From positions 2,119,501 through 2,183,500 of the forward strand of contig RCSZ01000008.1 of the NCBI GenBank assembly GCA_014898425.1: a stretch of DNA of 64,000 nucleotides, written 5' to 3'. This stretch comes from Botryotinia globosa (lineage: Eukaryota > Ascomycota > Leotiomycetes > Helotiales > Sclerotiniaceae). Below, piece by piece: positions 1 to 12,454 of this stretch; the first letter of the stretch is position 1, and each line of letters opens with the position of its first letter. The translations under genes and the position numbers were made by a program. Under the pieces are notes generated by a model that did not search any database, was not told the DNA's origin, and saw only the letters and a list, made by a program, of their open reading frames with translations.

Positions 1-578
1 TCAGTTATTTCTTTGCAAACCAACAACAAAAATGATTTCGGTCCTGGATAACTGTCAAACATATGTTCCAGTGAGCGATGAATGCGCCCAAATCTGTCTC
101 GACGAATCTTTCTCTGCAATTCGATTTTCGATTGAGATTGTCCATCGGATGGCGGCTGTGGTAATAGTTGAAGGACACGAAGCGCAGATAGTAACAGTTC
201 GGCCAAGTACTTGTCTCTCAATTGTCGCGACTCCCATAGACTCTCTCGACCTTCGATAACAATGTGTAAGACAAATTCGATCATCCGCAGAGTCACCTCC
301 CAGCTAGCCAGAAATCCAAAGTACCATCCGTCTTTTTGAAGCTTCGCAGATGGGATAGAAAGGCGTTGTATGTAAAAAATGGCGTTGAGTTGAGCAAATA
401 GCGTTATTACCAGATTTTGATAGGTTTCCTTATCGCCATCAGAATATACTTTTTCGAGGGAAAACTGCCCCACCAGTTCCAATATTATACTATCGACGTC
501 GCTGCGCAGGGACAATAGTTTCCAAATGTTTGCTAGACGTGTAAATTGTGGTGATGCGGCCGAGGCTGGAGTCGGCAT
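1..578 (-). CDS. Unknown protein, N-terminal part (runs off left edge)
   Basis: An uninterrupted minus-strand reading frame starts at ATG 576-578 (MPTPASAASPQFTRLANIW) and stays open for 192 codons to the window edge. The visible part is mostly helical in character, rich in Leu and aromatic residues, with the segments LRMIEFVLHIVIEGRESLW and KYLAELLLSALRVLQLLPQ followed by a basic stretch (ELQRKIRRDRFGRIHRS). I see no signal peptide and no catalytic motif, and do not recognise the family; it is probably the N-terminal region of a larger protein. It is transcribed divergently from the amino-acid permease, sharing an approximately 1 kb upstream region. Gene reality rests on frame length and codon-like composition only. 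Confidence 0.6.
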   Translation of the reverse strand, partial: MPTPASAASPQFTRLANIWKLLSLRSDVDSIILELVGQFSLEKVYSDGDKETYQNLVITLFAQLNAIFYIQRLSIPSAKLQKDGWYFGFLASWEVTLRMIEFVLHIVIEGRESLWESRQLRDKYLAELLLSALRVLQLLPQPPSDGQSQSKIELQRKIRRDRFGRIHRSLEHMFDSYPGPKSFLLLVCKEIT

Positions 579-1643
579 GGTGTGTTGATGGCATGAGCTC
601 TCAATCTACGTAGTAGCTTCAACGATTCGAAGCAGTCTGGTCGCCACGTGGGCTGACTCCCTCAACTTGGTGCCGCAATAATGGCAAGCTTTGAGAGTAT
701 ATCATAAGTATGATGCGTGTCAAAATGGACCATGAAGGGCGAAGATCATCAACTCGATCGGATCGTATTGGGCTTGTTTCCTGGCGACCACAACCCGCGA
801 CCGTTTACAGTAATAGCTAGGGTACCATGAGGGATGAAAAGGGTGGTGGCCCCGCTGTCACTTCAAGAGAACGTTCAAGCAAGGTCTTTGGATAGGATTT
901 TTTTTCAAAAAGTACCCTTGTTCGGGAAGACTGTGCCCAGATTTGTCTCTGTTGCTCGATCCAATTTGGAAGGTCATCCAATCTCAGCTACGGATACAGA
1001 CCGTTTCGTCTATTCGTATCTCCTGTATACCATTGGATCATTTACTATCTGGCCACTCGGAGGGCTGAAAACCCCAACCGGTATCAGGGTTTATCATATG
1101 CAATGTAACCCACGTTAAGGATCAATGAAAATGCTGGTGGAAAGTCCACAAGGATAGCACAGACTTGATTCTTCTTGTGGAAATCTCAGACGAAAGAACC
1201 AAGCTTCAAAAATTAATCTGACATTAAGGTTTTTCGGGATTGATCTTATTTCAGAACTTTATCTTCTGTACTTGACTGGTTGGTCGGTTCGAAATTTGGT
1301 GTTTTCTTCCTGTTTGAGGTTCATATTTATCCGGTTTTATACATTGTAACCATATTGTAGGAGTATATCTTGTCACGAGGTTTAAACAAAGTACTACCCA
1401 AAAGAGCGGCAGATGCGGGAGTCCCTGTGAGTACGCATCAGCTTTGTGCGATATAATTAGTCGTCCCATCTATGTGGTTACATTAGACCTTCCGCCCGTA
1501 CAGGGGCTCAATATTGCGGAGGATTGTCTACATCGAGGCAGTGCAGATATATATGATTCTAGGCGACCCTGATTCCTTCAACCTCTTTTGCGCGAATTGT
1601 CATCACATTTTTGACTCGAAATTTCGACCGCAACATTATTACG
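579..1643. other. Divergent intergenic region
   Basis: About 1.06 kb between two divergent gene starts. Short open frames here (for example the one at 834-1118) have no recognisable domain. The region presumably holds both promoters, but I see no clear TATA box or repeated operator. Confidence 0.4.
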
Positions 1644-4131
1644 ATGGATCATGAAAAACCTGAAGCGGTGATTCCACCGCAAATATTCGAATTCGACATT
1701 GATCAAACTCGAAGTCGGACAAGTCCAGATGCAGAGCCTAATTACCCTGAAGACCGTCGGGAACGCCGAGGGGAGAGTCTGTGGTGCGCCAATCTGTACC
1801 ATTCAATCTTTGCGACCACTAATTATAATTAGGAGAACGCTTGGTGAACGGCACATTAACGTGAGTTGCTGAGCTATGGCTGAGCTATTTTTCTGTCAGA
1901 AACAATGGCTAACGACGTAAATCGTACGCCAGATGATAGCGTTTTCTGGGTACGTTCCTCGAAATCAAACTCTACCCAAGCATAAAAATAACGTAATACG
2001 GCTACAGGACAATTGGAAATGGACTTTTTCTTGGTAGTGGTCGATCTCTTGCTGGGGCTGGACCAGGCGGCGCCGTCATGGCATACATTATTATGGGAAC
2101 AGTGGTCTCGTCTGTTATATCTTGTTTAGGTGAAATGACTGCTCTTATGCCTGTCAATGCCCCGGTCGTAGAGTTTCCTCGAAGATTCTTAGATCGCGGC
2201 GTTGGGTTTGCAGTTGGGTGGATGTATTGGTGAGCAGGCTCAATCATGATCCAAATCGAGAGGGAATATTGACGATCAGAAGGTTTGCATGGGCTGTCAC
2301 TGCCGCAGAAGAACTAGTTGCTGTTTCTGGAACTCTTGGATTTCATTATGATGATGGAAGAACATTTCTAGCTTGGACAATTGGGGAAAGCGTCGACCCC
2401 GCTGTTTGGATCGGATTGTTCCTAATAATTGTTACTGCTATCAATATGTTTCCTGTTAAAGTGAGTATTCAGCAGCACCAACTAATCATGACAGCTACTG
2501 ATCAAGCTACAGTATTTCGGAGAATTAGAGTATGCTTTCGGTTGCATCAAGATCATCTTTATCACGATGGTCATTGTTTTGATGCTTATTCTTGACACGA
2601 AGCAACGTACGTAAAGTACTCTTCCGTTGATTATTGTGCGCTGACGGCCCGATAGCTAGCTCAGATGCTTATTATACGTCACCTCCAAACTCTAAATGTG
2701 GGTATTATTAGCCGTGAAGTGCTACATTTCTTTACTGATTCAATATATTCAGATTGGTGTCATCCGTGGGGATTTTTCAACCACGCCTACTCCGTCCGAG
2801 ATGAGCAAGGAAACCTGCAGCGAAAGATTGAAGGACCCGCGGGCTCATTCCTTGGGATGTGGTATGTCGAATCACTATCTCCAAGTCCTATCGATAGCTG
2901 ATTATCTCTTCCAGGACAACTATTATTAACGTAATTTTCTCGTATACTGGAATGGATATTGTGGCAGCAACTGCGGCAGAGTCAAAATCGCTTGCTAATG
3001 CTGAGAGTATGAAAATGGCCGCAAGAAAAATTTCCATTCGTATCGTCACTCTCTACACCATGGCCATGATCACAGCATCTTTTATAGTGCCATACACTCA
3101 TCCTTTCATCAATGGAAAGGGGCAATCGGTTGGCGCGCACTCCATTTTTGTTATCGCAGTTGTCGAAGCGGGATTACCAGCTCTGGCACATTTTTTTAAC
3201 GCCATCTTCGCTTTTGCATCCTTTACTTGCGCCATCAATTCTATGTATGTGGCATCGAGAGTCTTACATACTTTGGCTTTACAGGATCAGGCGGGACCGG
3301 AATTTATTGCCAGGAGATTAAGGCAAACAAGATCGGGTGTTCCAATCAGAGCGGTATTAGCAACGGCTGCTATGGCTCTAGTGGCTTTTATGGGTAGGAC
3401 TGGCACAACTGCAATTGTGAGTACCTGCACCCATCCGTTTATTGCGATACATTGAAAATTAATTGAGAAAAATAGCGACTAAGTGAATTGGCATCAAACT
3501 GTACTTCATCGATTCTTATCGTCTACGCCACGATTTGTGCTACTTATCTCGGATTTTTTCGGACGTATGTCTCAATTTTATTCTTTCCTCTTGCTTTTCC
3601 CAACCGTTAGTGTTTCATTTATGCAGCCTACTGACGCCACAAATGACAGACTTGAAGATACTAAACTCTATGGAAATGCATCGGAAAGGCAAGCAGCGCA
3701 TTATGACCGCGATCATCCCCGTTACCCATACAAATCACACGGTCAATGGCTTAAAGGGTTTTACGGTATGGCAGCATGTATTATTCTCGTTACTTTTAAC
3801 GGTGTTTCTGCATTTCTTGAAAGACCTTTTGATGTTAGAAGATTCGTTGCGAGTTATGTATCTGTATGTTTAGTTTCCCCAAATCTCCTATTGACTTTCT
3901 TGGACTAACACGGAACAGATCCCGGTGTTTATTCTTCTAATTATAGGCTATAAAATCAATAAGCATGGACTGAAAATACAAAATTGGGGCCCGGAAAGAT
4001 CAAACGATTTGAGAAACACGATTCAAGCTGCGAGTGAGAAGAGAAAGGGAAGACTAGAGTTTCCGGATGAGGGAATTAGTATGGAGAATTTCAAGACGTG
4101 GGCGCATTGGATGTGGGTATGGACAAGATAG
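1644..4131 (+). CDS. Amino-acid permease, AAT family (APC superfamily), 12 exons
   Basis: Imports amino acids across the plasma membrane by proton symport, as known for fungal AAT permeases. Conceptual splicing gives about 616 residues: exons 1644-1795, 1833-1860, 1933-1949, 2008-2229, 2283-2460, 2513-2606, 2665-2697, 2753-2861, 2915-3416, 3476-3564, 3650-3863 and 3919-4131, all phases consistent and all introns GT-AG. Family signatures are clear: LGERHIN, then MIAFSGTIGNGLFLGSGR (split over three exons), AGPGGAVMAYIIMG, GWMYWFAWAVTAAEEL, FGELEYAFGCIKI and SGVPIRA. About 12 membrane segments are expected. The first donor is uncertain: 1781 would also keep frame (52-base intron, five residues shorter). 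Exon 3 is only 17 bases. The cytosolic tail is hydrophilic. Substrate cannot be read from sequence. Confidence 0.88.
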
Positions 4132-7100
4132 GTTGTGCTGGAACACGGCGAGCGTGGTGAGACTTTTGGAACTTCGTATTGGGCTTATGATTGAATGACA
4201 TCGGCTTGGGTATAAATCGGGTATGAAGAGATTATTGAGGATCAAATAATATTGTATCATGAGGCTTGTACGGAACTACAGGATGGGAAAGAATACAGGA
4301 TATTGGGATAGGATAAATCAGGAAATGGAATCAGATTGGCGTACAGGCGCCGGAGTAGGTCGACGGAAAGATTATTGCACATAATCGAGTATCAAAATCA
4401 TTTTTATAACTAAGGGGTAATACTTGGGAGTGAGAACTCATGTTAATAATTATCATCATTTAGTAACCTTATATTATCGTAAATTAGCGCATTTTGCAGT
4501 CCACTAAAAATCAAATAAGCTTCAAGATACTAAGAATACTCTCAATCAATCTTCATCAAAAGCACTAAAAGCGTCACTAGCAACCGGCTCAGCCCTATAC
4601 TCGTACCTTGGCCTACCGATATGTAGTCTACCCTACAAACTAACTCTTGCGAGGTTGAATTCGGTATATACCTTGTGTATAAACACACGACAAATATAGG
4701 CAACAACGGTAATATTATGATGGCTTGCATAATTGCACGGCATGTATGTATATATGCGAATGTGCATGTGAACACAATGAGGATGAGGATGTTGTGATAT
4801 TCTATTTCCTGGGGGAATCTTACTCACTTACTTACTATATTCATCTAACTCGGCGTCGATATCTGATTATGTTTCTGTATGCGTATTGGGGTGTGCTGGG
4901 GCATATGTCTATGTAAGCATGTACAGGTAGGTACCTATGTGTACATTGAATAACATCATTTGGTTTAATGAGGGCTTCATCTGATGTTTATGTTTGATAC
5001 CTGTTGGTGTTGGATGCTATGGCGGTAGGGACTGTAATGGAAAGGCGGGAGGAGAATAGAACGGCACGGAAAGCGGGAAGGGGAAATGGTTTGGGATGAC
5101 GCAAAAATGAATTGGGATCGGGGTGATTGAGGTGAGAAAAGCCGATCTTACTTATGGTAGCATTGGTAGGTGTGATTGAAAGTGGTACGGCATCTGTGAG
5201 ATAGATTAGGAGAGGATGTGGAATGTGGAATGTGGAGGATTCAGTGACTTTGTAGTCTAATGCTGTGTAGTGGTTGATGCTGGAGTTTCTCAGGGATGAG
5301 GATGATGTTTATTTACTGGATGGGAACGATGATACGAAGAGAATGACTGCTAGTCACTGATGTATATTGTTGGATAAGCCGTTAATCAATACGTGATATA
5401 AAAAATTAGTCTTGTGCTCCTCAAACGGATAGTATCCGTCAAATAAGCTAGAGCTTCGGTCTAGAATCATAGATGCTTAACCAATCTAGCCATACAAGAG
5501 CACTTTTGAACTGATTCCCACGGAGAATATCCATTCACCTATTCATTTCCTGGCTGCACAACATGTGGAACTGCATAAGATAATCATGCGTTCATCTATC
5601 TGCCTTGCCGAGTCACCTCATATCGGTATTGAAATCTTACTCTACCTTTCTGCCCAAGATAAATTAAAGTCGGGGTGCAGGGGAGGCTCAAGGATAGGCC
5701 TCGTGCGCGACGCTATGTAGTGGTATGCTGTGCTGTGCAGATAACTTTATTGTTTGTTGTATTGTATTGTATTGTATTATATGAGATTATGGTGTAGTGT
5801 AAGGTATGAGCGCAGTGTTGTATTTTGATGTGTTGTGGTGTGGTAAGGTAGTAATGATAACTAATTATGATGGCGCACATGTGAGAATCTATTCGTATAA
5901 CATCCATACAAAATGCACTGCTCGTATATCTAACTAATAAATTCATTATGGTTTCGGCAGTTGTGATAATAATATGTGTTCGCTTGTGTACGAAATGGCC
6001 AATGCTTTATCGCATCATGTTTATTTCTGAGATGTACCGATTGGTTGTTGGGGGTGGAAACGGTAGTATTGCTTCAACTTTTGTCGCCATCCTATCGTGA
6101 TCCCTTTTAATTAATCGGTGATGACTTGCTACTGTAATGCGGGAGGGATTATATCAAAGTCATTGCGGTGGCTTTATGGCGTCACAACTTCACATCCTTC
6201 AATTCGTTTCTTTTGTGTGAGAGATTAGCGTGCAGGAAAAGTGGCTTAAAGGAGTCAAGTAGACGATATAAATGTAATGCCACTCGCACCTTGTCATACA
6301 GGAACTGTGGTATAAGGATGCGCAAAGCCTGATTCTCTGTGAGAATAGGCAAAACACGCAGAAGAGTTATTGGTAATGGTGTAATGAACCATGATTACTA
6401 AAATTAGACGTCTGGATATCACGACTCAACCGAGAAATGTATATGGACAGCCACAAGGAGCCAAAGTAATGAAGGAACTAATCAATATTTGCACCAAAGG
6501 CATGAACCAAGAACACTGGAACTCGGAAGCGTCGAAAGTCTCTACTACGGCACTCTGTTGGTGACGAAGGTAGCAAGCATAGTACAGTGGTAAATAATCC
6601 ATTGAGACGGAGTCGGAGAAATGTATTTAAGGTGTGGGGGTAGGTACGTTGTGGTGACCAGAAAACTCCCACGAACTCCAATATGCCCAGTGCTGACTAT
6701 GGAATCTCAATAGACTTTATAAATGCATGTCATATCTAGATTACGCTAATCCGAATGCTTGAGGAGAATAAGTGGTGAATCGACTCATACGCAATGGAAT
6801 TCTCTTTGTCTTTAGTTTCTTCGATGACGGACAGCTCTCTCGTTCTTTAACATTTCCAAAATTATCACAGCTTGCCAGTGCCTGCATCTGATTTTGACAT
6901 TGACCATTATCTCTGACCAGAATGAGAAGTCTAGGCGAATATGTTGATTCGTTTTTCTGGCTTGACTTCCTCGAGTCAACTTTCGAGGAAGTTGAGTGCG
7001 GCAATCGAACCACCGGTAAGAATCATGTAGATTATAATGTAGCACCTCTTTATGGAGTAGATGAGTATAAAGTAAGAATATCGAGTAATTATTCATGCTT

Positions 7101-10100
7101 GAAATATGAAAAGCCATCTCTCATAGACCGATTCTAAGATGATTCACCGTCAATTGATGTAAAGACAGACAAGTTCTTCCGCTTGATCCTTTTTAATTTG
7201 CCTATTGAATTTTTTCCTGATGAAACACTAAAGAAGAAGCAAGAGACTCCAAAGGTACCCAGGATTGATCATCATCAAAACTGTTGATGCAGAATAGGTT
7301 GTTGAATGAAAGATGGAATGTGTCCAAATTTAGTTTGTTTTGAATTGGAAAAATTGCATCAAGGGCTCGAGCCTCTTCGCCTAAGATACTTAAAGAGGCA
7401 AAGTGAGATATGAATTGTCAGCCTGGTCTGTTTTCAAGCTTTCTTGTTTGTTCGTTTCAGAATAGAGGGATTTTACTTTATTTTTGGAAGCAGGGAAATC
7501 AACAAAACAACCAAGACTGTGTACCAAAGTCAAATTTTTGATGAAATTTCTGACACTTATGGGTAAGTGAAGTCCTCCTGTCAGTTTTCTATGAATTTCC
7601 AATTCAAAATCTGCTCTCCAAATTATTTGTAGGAACAGGCTTGCAGACTGAGTATTGCAGGTCTGCTCCTTTATCCTGTTATAAGTATTCTCATATTGTT
7701 GACTTCATATCATTGCTAAAGATCTTTGCAAAGAGTGAAGGAGATTTCATTATCAATTGATCACCTATACAAAATTGAATGCGTCTGTTTCAGCAGTTTC
7801 TTGGAAGTTTTTTCCAGGGAAAATTTCAAAGGAGACATGAGAGCTCCATCAAAAACGATACGTTTGCTAATTTTTATTTTTCAACTTAGATTTGCCATCT
7901 TGGAATTCATAGTCTTCCATAAGAATGATGCACGGAGACTGAATGAAACCTTTCCTCTTCAGCGTTCAAGGTTCTCAGTTGACTAATTGGAAGAGCCCGA
8001 AGCCTGAGAACAATTCAAATGGCGAGATCGACAGTATACAAAAAGAGAGCGAGACCGCTGATGTCGAGGCTACTACCGCAGGTTCCATAAGGGGAGGCTA
8101 GATCGGTTGTGATGATTACTCATGTTCGCGGCGGCTGATCTGAACAAACTCTTCGCTCCGGTGAAGAAGTAGAGCTTCCGAAAATAGATGGTGGTATTAG
8201 AGAATAGCAACGTGCAATCAGTAGGGCGATTGAGAAAGAATGTCACAGCAAGTGCATAAAAATTGCAACAGCTCAGTATATATATGCTGAATGATAGTCA
8301 AGCACTCGGTCATCGACTAATCGATACTAGACGGATCGAAAGAGACATCAAAATTATCCGCTATAACCACCAAACACCTCGAATATACCTGTCGCTTGCC
8401 ATCTGCTTTAGGCTTTGTGGCTGAATGACCTCAGCGACGATCTCCTGCCCACAATTTCGATGTGCGGTTGTTGAGGTTACAGCCGGCCAGTAACACCGTG
8501 GACTCAATACCACGGTAAGATCGAGTCTTGAAATTTCAATACGCTTACACATAAGTATTCTCTGGAAGATCGAGGGATGGAATCCGCGTTTAAGGCGTCA
8601 TGCACCCTACGGAGTAGACTCAGTACCCTCTGTTAGTAGAAGCCGAAAATGTCATGAAGTGTGGGAAACGTCCCTTCAAATTAGTTTAGCTAGCCCACAC
8701 ATTGATATATGGTGCATTAGAACTTTTTGAAATATCATGATTTAGTCACTTAGCTGGGCCTGGAAGGATATACAGCAGATTTCAAGGGAAGCGAATATGT
8801 GGAGCTTGCCTAGAACCAGAATGAGTCCTGCTGTCTTGGTTCATTATTTCGATTTCAAGATGACATAGGTAGGATAATCCCGTTTCTCTTGCCTCTGAGA
8901 ACGCTCCAATTGTTAGTTGCTTTCTATAACAGCTGGTATAGTGCGAACAGGTATTCTGTCGCCTGATTAGGCTCTCGGTAGTTGATTTGAAAGCAACAGA
9001 GCTCGTGCTTGCACTAGTACAGTTTTGTAGCTTTGAAGCTTGATGAAGCAAGCTATCTGGATAGATGATTCCTAGTGGAACTTTTGACTTCGATGCTTTA
9101 TCGACTTAGTCATGGGTGGAGATCTCTCTACTTCTCGAGGCTGATTCAGTGATATCTAGCTTGAAGAGAAATCGGCCCGCTCATATATGATGTTTCCACT
9201 CTTCCATGCAAGCTAGAAGAACCACGATCTTTGAGCACACCGAGGACAGGGATTTCGAGGCAGCTAAGTTAATCATCGAACGTGATGCCTGCTGTGGTCA
9301 AACTCCGCCTGACCTCAACTTCTCCAAAAAAATGCTACAGAACATTGAAATGATAACCAAGTTGTAGCCTGTCTCGACCCATTATGTGTTAGAGTTATCT
9401 TGCGAATGCTCTTGGAATATATGCGTGGAATCTTGGGAGGCTGTGCAATAGGTTTCGAGCTACCTAGATTTGCAAGTTGACGAGATTTCCTGTGAAACTA
9501 GTAAATTCTTGAAAAGAGCGAAGAGAAGATACGAAAAAGAGTTTTAATGCTGGCAGAACCTCATAAAAGGTCAACGACTTCCATCAACTCCATTTGGACT
9601 CGATCTTTCGAGTTTTCGCTGGACTCTAAAGTTATGAGATGAAGGGGTCAGTCTTAGAGACGAGACCCAGAGCCTCAAAAAATCACTCATTCTTGACGGC
9701 TTATACTAAGGTGCGGGTTTTTGCCTGGATCCACGGAAAACCTTCGCTAGTCTCTTTAAGTCGTTTAATCAAGCGACCAATGTCAGCTCCAGCGAGCCAC
9801 ATTTATATCGGTACCGATGCGCTGCGAAGAACTTGAGAGCATGGTCCCCTTTTAGAAATCAGGTGCCGCTGGGAGCCCCATATAACATGACTCAAGTTAA
9901 CCTGAGGGCCAACTCTTGTGATTGAGTGAAACGAATGCTGAAAAAAGCTGGTTTAGTATTTCATTCCAGATTTACAATGAAAGTAGGGCCATCGAGAAGG
10001 AAGAGGCAACAGGCTGCCGCAAGCATTCTAGACGAGAACTAAACCGAAGCTGCCAGTTTGAAAGAGAGGCCAGATCTATACACTTATTACAATATTGTCG

Positions 10101-11454
10101 ATCGAACCCGACTGATCACCTTTTGAGGTCTAATCAACTCTCGTAGCTCGATAGGAACGGTGATTTCATCGGTGATCGACCGCGTCGAACAAGCCCCCCC
10201 TTTAACTCAAACAGTCCTTCGCGCAATCCTTAGTAATTCTTCTTCCAAGTAGGAAGAGTGTTCCAAATAGTCATCATTTCCGTAAATCGATAGCTTTCGC
10301 TGCCCATTCTAGCAACCCAATGGCATTTCACGCCGGAAATCCAATATGTATGATTCGATGAGTAGATTGGTTCAGGCTGCCGAAGAGGGAGAAGGCCATG
10401 GGCCAGCCGATCGACGGCACTCAGATTTATCGAGAAGCTGTGTAGAGGTATCTGTGATGTTGACTGTGGAAGCTCACTGTTTCTCCTGCTGGCATACCAG
10501 TTATGAAGAGATTTCTGCGCGCGCCTTATGACTTTCGAGAAAGGGTAGAAGACCAGAGCTAGCCCGGCAGCTATGGTTACGTTGAAGGTCGATAGCAAAA
10601 GTTATGATATTTCTTTTCATTTGTGCCGCTATCAAGTCTGCTAGGCTGATCATTCATTTAGATCAAAGTGATGTATCCAGAAAAGCTCAGACATACCGGA
10701 GAGTGCTGAACTTTGAGGACTAAAGGATCGACAGGCCGCACTCTCCTTGCTTAGACTTTTTTTTCCGATATTGTCCACCCAAATATCATTTGCAATTCCT
10801 CTTGAGGAGCCAGTGCCGGTTATTGTAGCTTGAATCGCCTCTGCGATCGTCGAAGGATATTGAAAGGCTGCAAAAGATGTTGAGAAGGCTATAGTGATAG
10901 CACTTAGTCACTCTCAAAGACTAATGCAGTGGTGGAGCTGTGTTCTTCGTTTTCATTGCTCTTTGAGTGAATTTCCTTAGAAATTCGTTATGTTGGTAGA
11001 TTTTGTGAAAGGCTTGGATAAGCTGATACACGAAGGTGCCAGAAGATAATCTCTAAATTCATCTTTCAAAAAAGGCAAAGAGAGGCATTGAATAGTGCTG
11101 AAAGCAGAGGACAGAACGGACTTTGCAGCAATTGGTGATTTTGGAAGAGAACCTTACGCATGGGCGAAATCTCAAGCTGGCAAATTATGGTTTCCGTTGT
11201 TGAGTGAAGTATCTGAATTTCCTCATATGGCTAGTCAAATTGTTCCAGATATCAACACGGGAATATATATCAACGTGGTGACGATTAATTACCAAAACCA
11301 TCACCATCAAACGAAAGCAGTGTCTAGTTTTGATCGTTTACATTTTCCAACAACACAACTTCACATCCTCCAAAATTAATCTACACCCCGAATCAATCTC
11401 AAACATAACGGATTGAATCAGAGTCTCTCCAAGTTACTTCCATCGAAAATAAAA
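4132..11454. other. Long region without a convincing gene
   Basis: More than 7 kb in which the open frames are short, overlapping on both strands and without recognisable domains. It includes a TATTG pentanucleotide run near 5757-5780 and a tRNA-like sequence at 5414-5503. The frame at 10230-10598 (minus) begins with a hydrophobic segment but has no ATG. The stretch may hold non-coding transcripts, decayed repeats or a remote regulatory region; nothing in it can be assigned by eye. Confidence 0.45.
5414..5503 (-). other. tRNA-like sequence (possible tRNA pseudogene)
   Basis: On the minus strand a 90-base segment begins GTGCTCT and ends GGAGCAC, which pair over seven positions like an acceptor stem. 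Shortly after the 5' arm, TGGCTAGATTGGTTAAGC resembles a polymerase III A box plus D-arm (GCT/AGC stem with GG in the loop). The B-box region is degenerate (GGATACTATCC instead of GGTTCRANTCC), the D-arm is displaced by about four bases, and no canonical seven-base anticodon loop forms. A decayed tRNA or tRNA-derived repeat is the best reading; a chance hairpin is possible. Confidence 0.3.
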
Positions 11455-12454
11455 ATGTCATATCACAGAGACAACGCCTCTATTCCCGCTACCTCATCCA
11501 CTCCATCAAACGCTCCATACGAATACTATGGTTTGACGTACAAACGATGGAGCGACTATAAATATCCTCAAGGGCCATTGGATATTATAAATGCGCAACT
11601 GGCAGCGGCAACTGACATATTAGAACCAACTCGCGCCGATCCTCTTCCCTTTCCTCCTGCCATGTCTCCAGGGCGGTCTAATGACCCTCAAAATACTCCC
11701 CAGTATCTCTCTCTTCCACCACATCTACAAATTCCTATCGACCCAGCGATGTGTGATGATATCGATGAACCCATGGTCTTCAGCAACTCCAGACCAGTAG
11801 CGGCGCATTTACAAGCTCAGGTATCAGGTCCTTCCAGCAGTCGTTTGTCCGCTGCAGCCACGCATCCAGCCGAAAACGCCGCTCCTGTCGGTACTGTTAT
11901 CGAAGAGAAACCCGACCCTTTCCGCGTTGCAGTTATGGCAAGATTAACCAAAGAAGCAAGAACAGCAACCCTTCCTCTTGATGTCCCACACCGTAAACAG
12001 CTTGACGTTTTGAGGGATATGCCGTTGCGCAGACAACTCTCTCTACGAGAACCAGACGACTTTTTTCATCGCTCGCGTCCTGACTACTGGGATGCAACAG
12101 CCGGATACCTAGTGGGTGAAGTAGCCCCTGAACCTTGCAGCTACTGCAAAGCCGGTAATGGGCGATTTGCGGAGTGTATTGTGGTTCCACCTCAATCTGG
12201 CAGTGATAGACAGCTATTTGGAGGAGTTTGTATGAGTTGTGCGTATCAAAGTTCGCCGGGAAAGTGTTCGTTCCATCCAAAGTAAGCTACCTATTGTTCA
12301 TTGATTGGCAGTTCTATAATGAGGCTTCTTTTATTCTACAATGTATTGGAAGGTTCTAACTATTTGTTTGTCGAACAGTCACAAGAAACGGGGAGATAGA
12401 AAGGCCAGGGAGCGCAAAAAGAACAAGAAGAGGACACGTAAGAGGGATGATTGA
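11455..12454 (+). CDS. DUF3716-type cysteine-cluster protein
   Basis: Two exons, 11455-12281 and 12379-12454, joined in frame by a GT-AG intron (the Lys/Asn codon is split AA|T), giving about 300 residues. The N-terminal 220 residues are low in order, rich in Pro, Ser and Ala. The C-terminal part has the pattern PCSYCKAGNGRFAECIVV, then GGVCMSCAYQSSPGKCSFH, a fungal Cys-rich module known as DUF3716 and likely metal binding. The last exon is a strongly basic tail (HKKRGDRKARERKKNKKR) that looks like a nuclear localisation signal. The start at 11455 is preferred over the upstream frame start at 11413, which begins TTG. Function unknown; this module is widespread and expanded in ascomycetes. Confidence 0.75.

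Noticed and set aside
834..1118. Plus-strand frame of 94 codons upstream of the permease
   Set aside because: No domain, composition unlike a protein, no supporting neighbours; probably chance.
6741..7137. Overlapping frames on both strands of up to 101 codons
   Set aside because: Mutually overlapping, no recognisable motif, no splice structure that improves either.
10230..10598. Minus-strand frame of 122 codons beginning with a hydrophobic stretch, resembling a secreted protein
   Set aside because: The frame starts at TTG with no usable ATG and shows no Cys pattern or domain.
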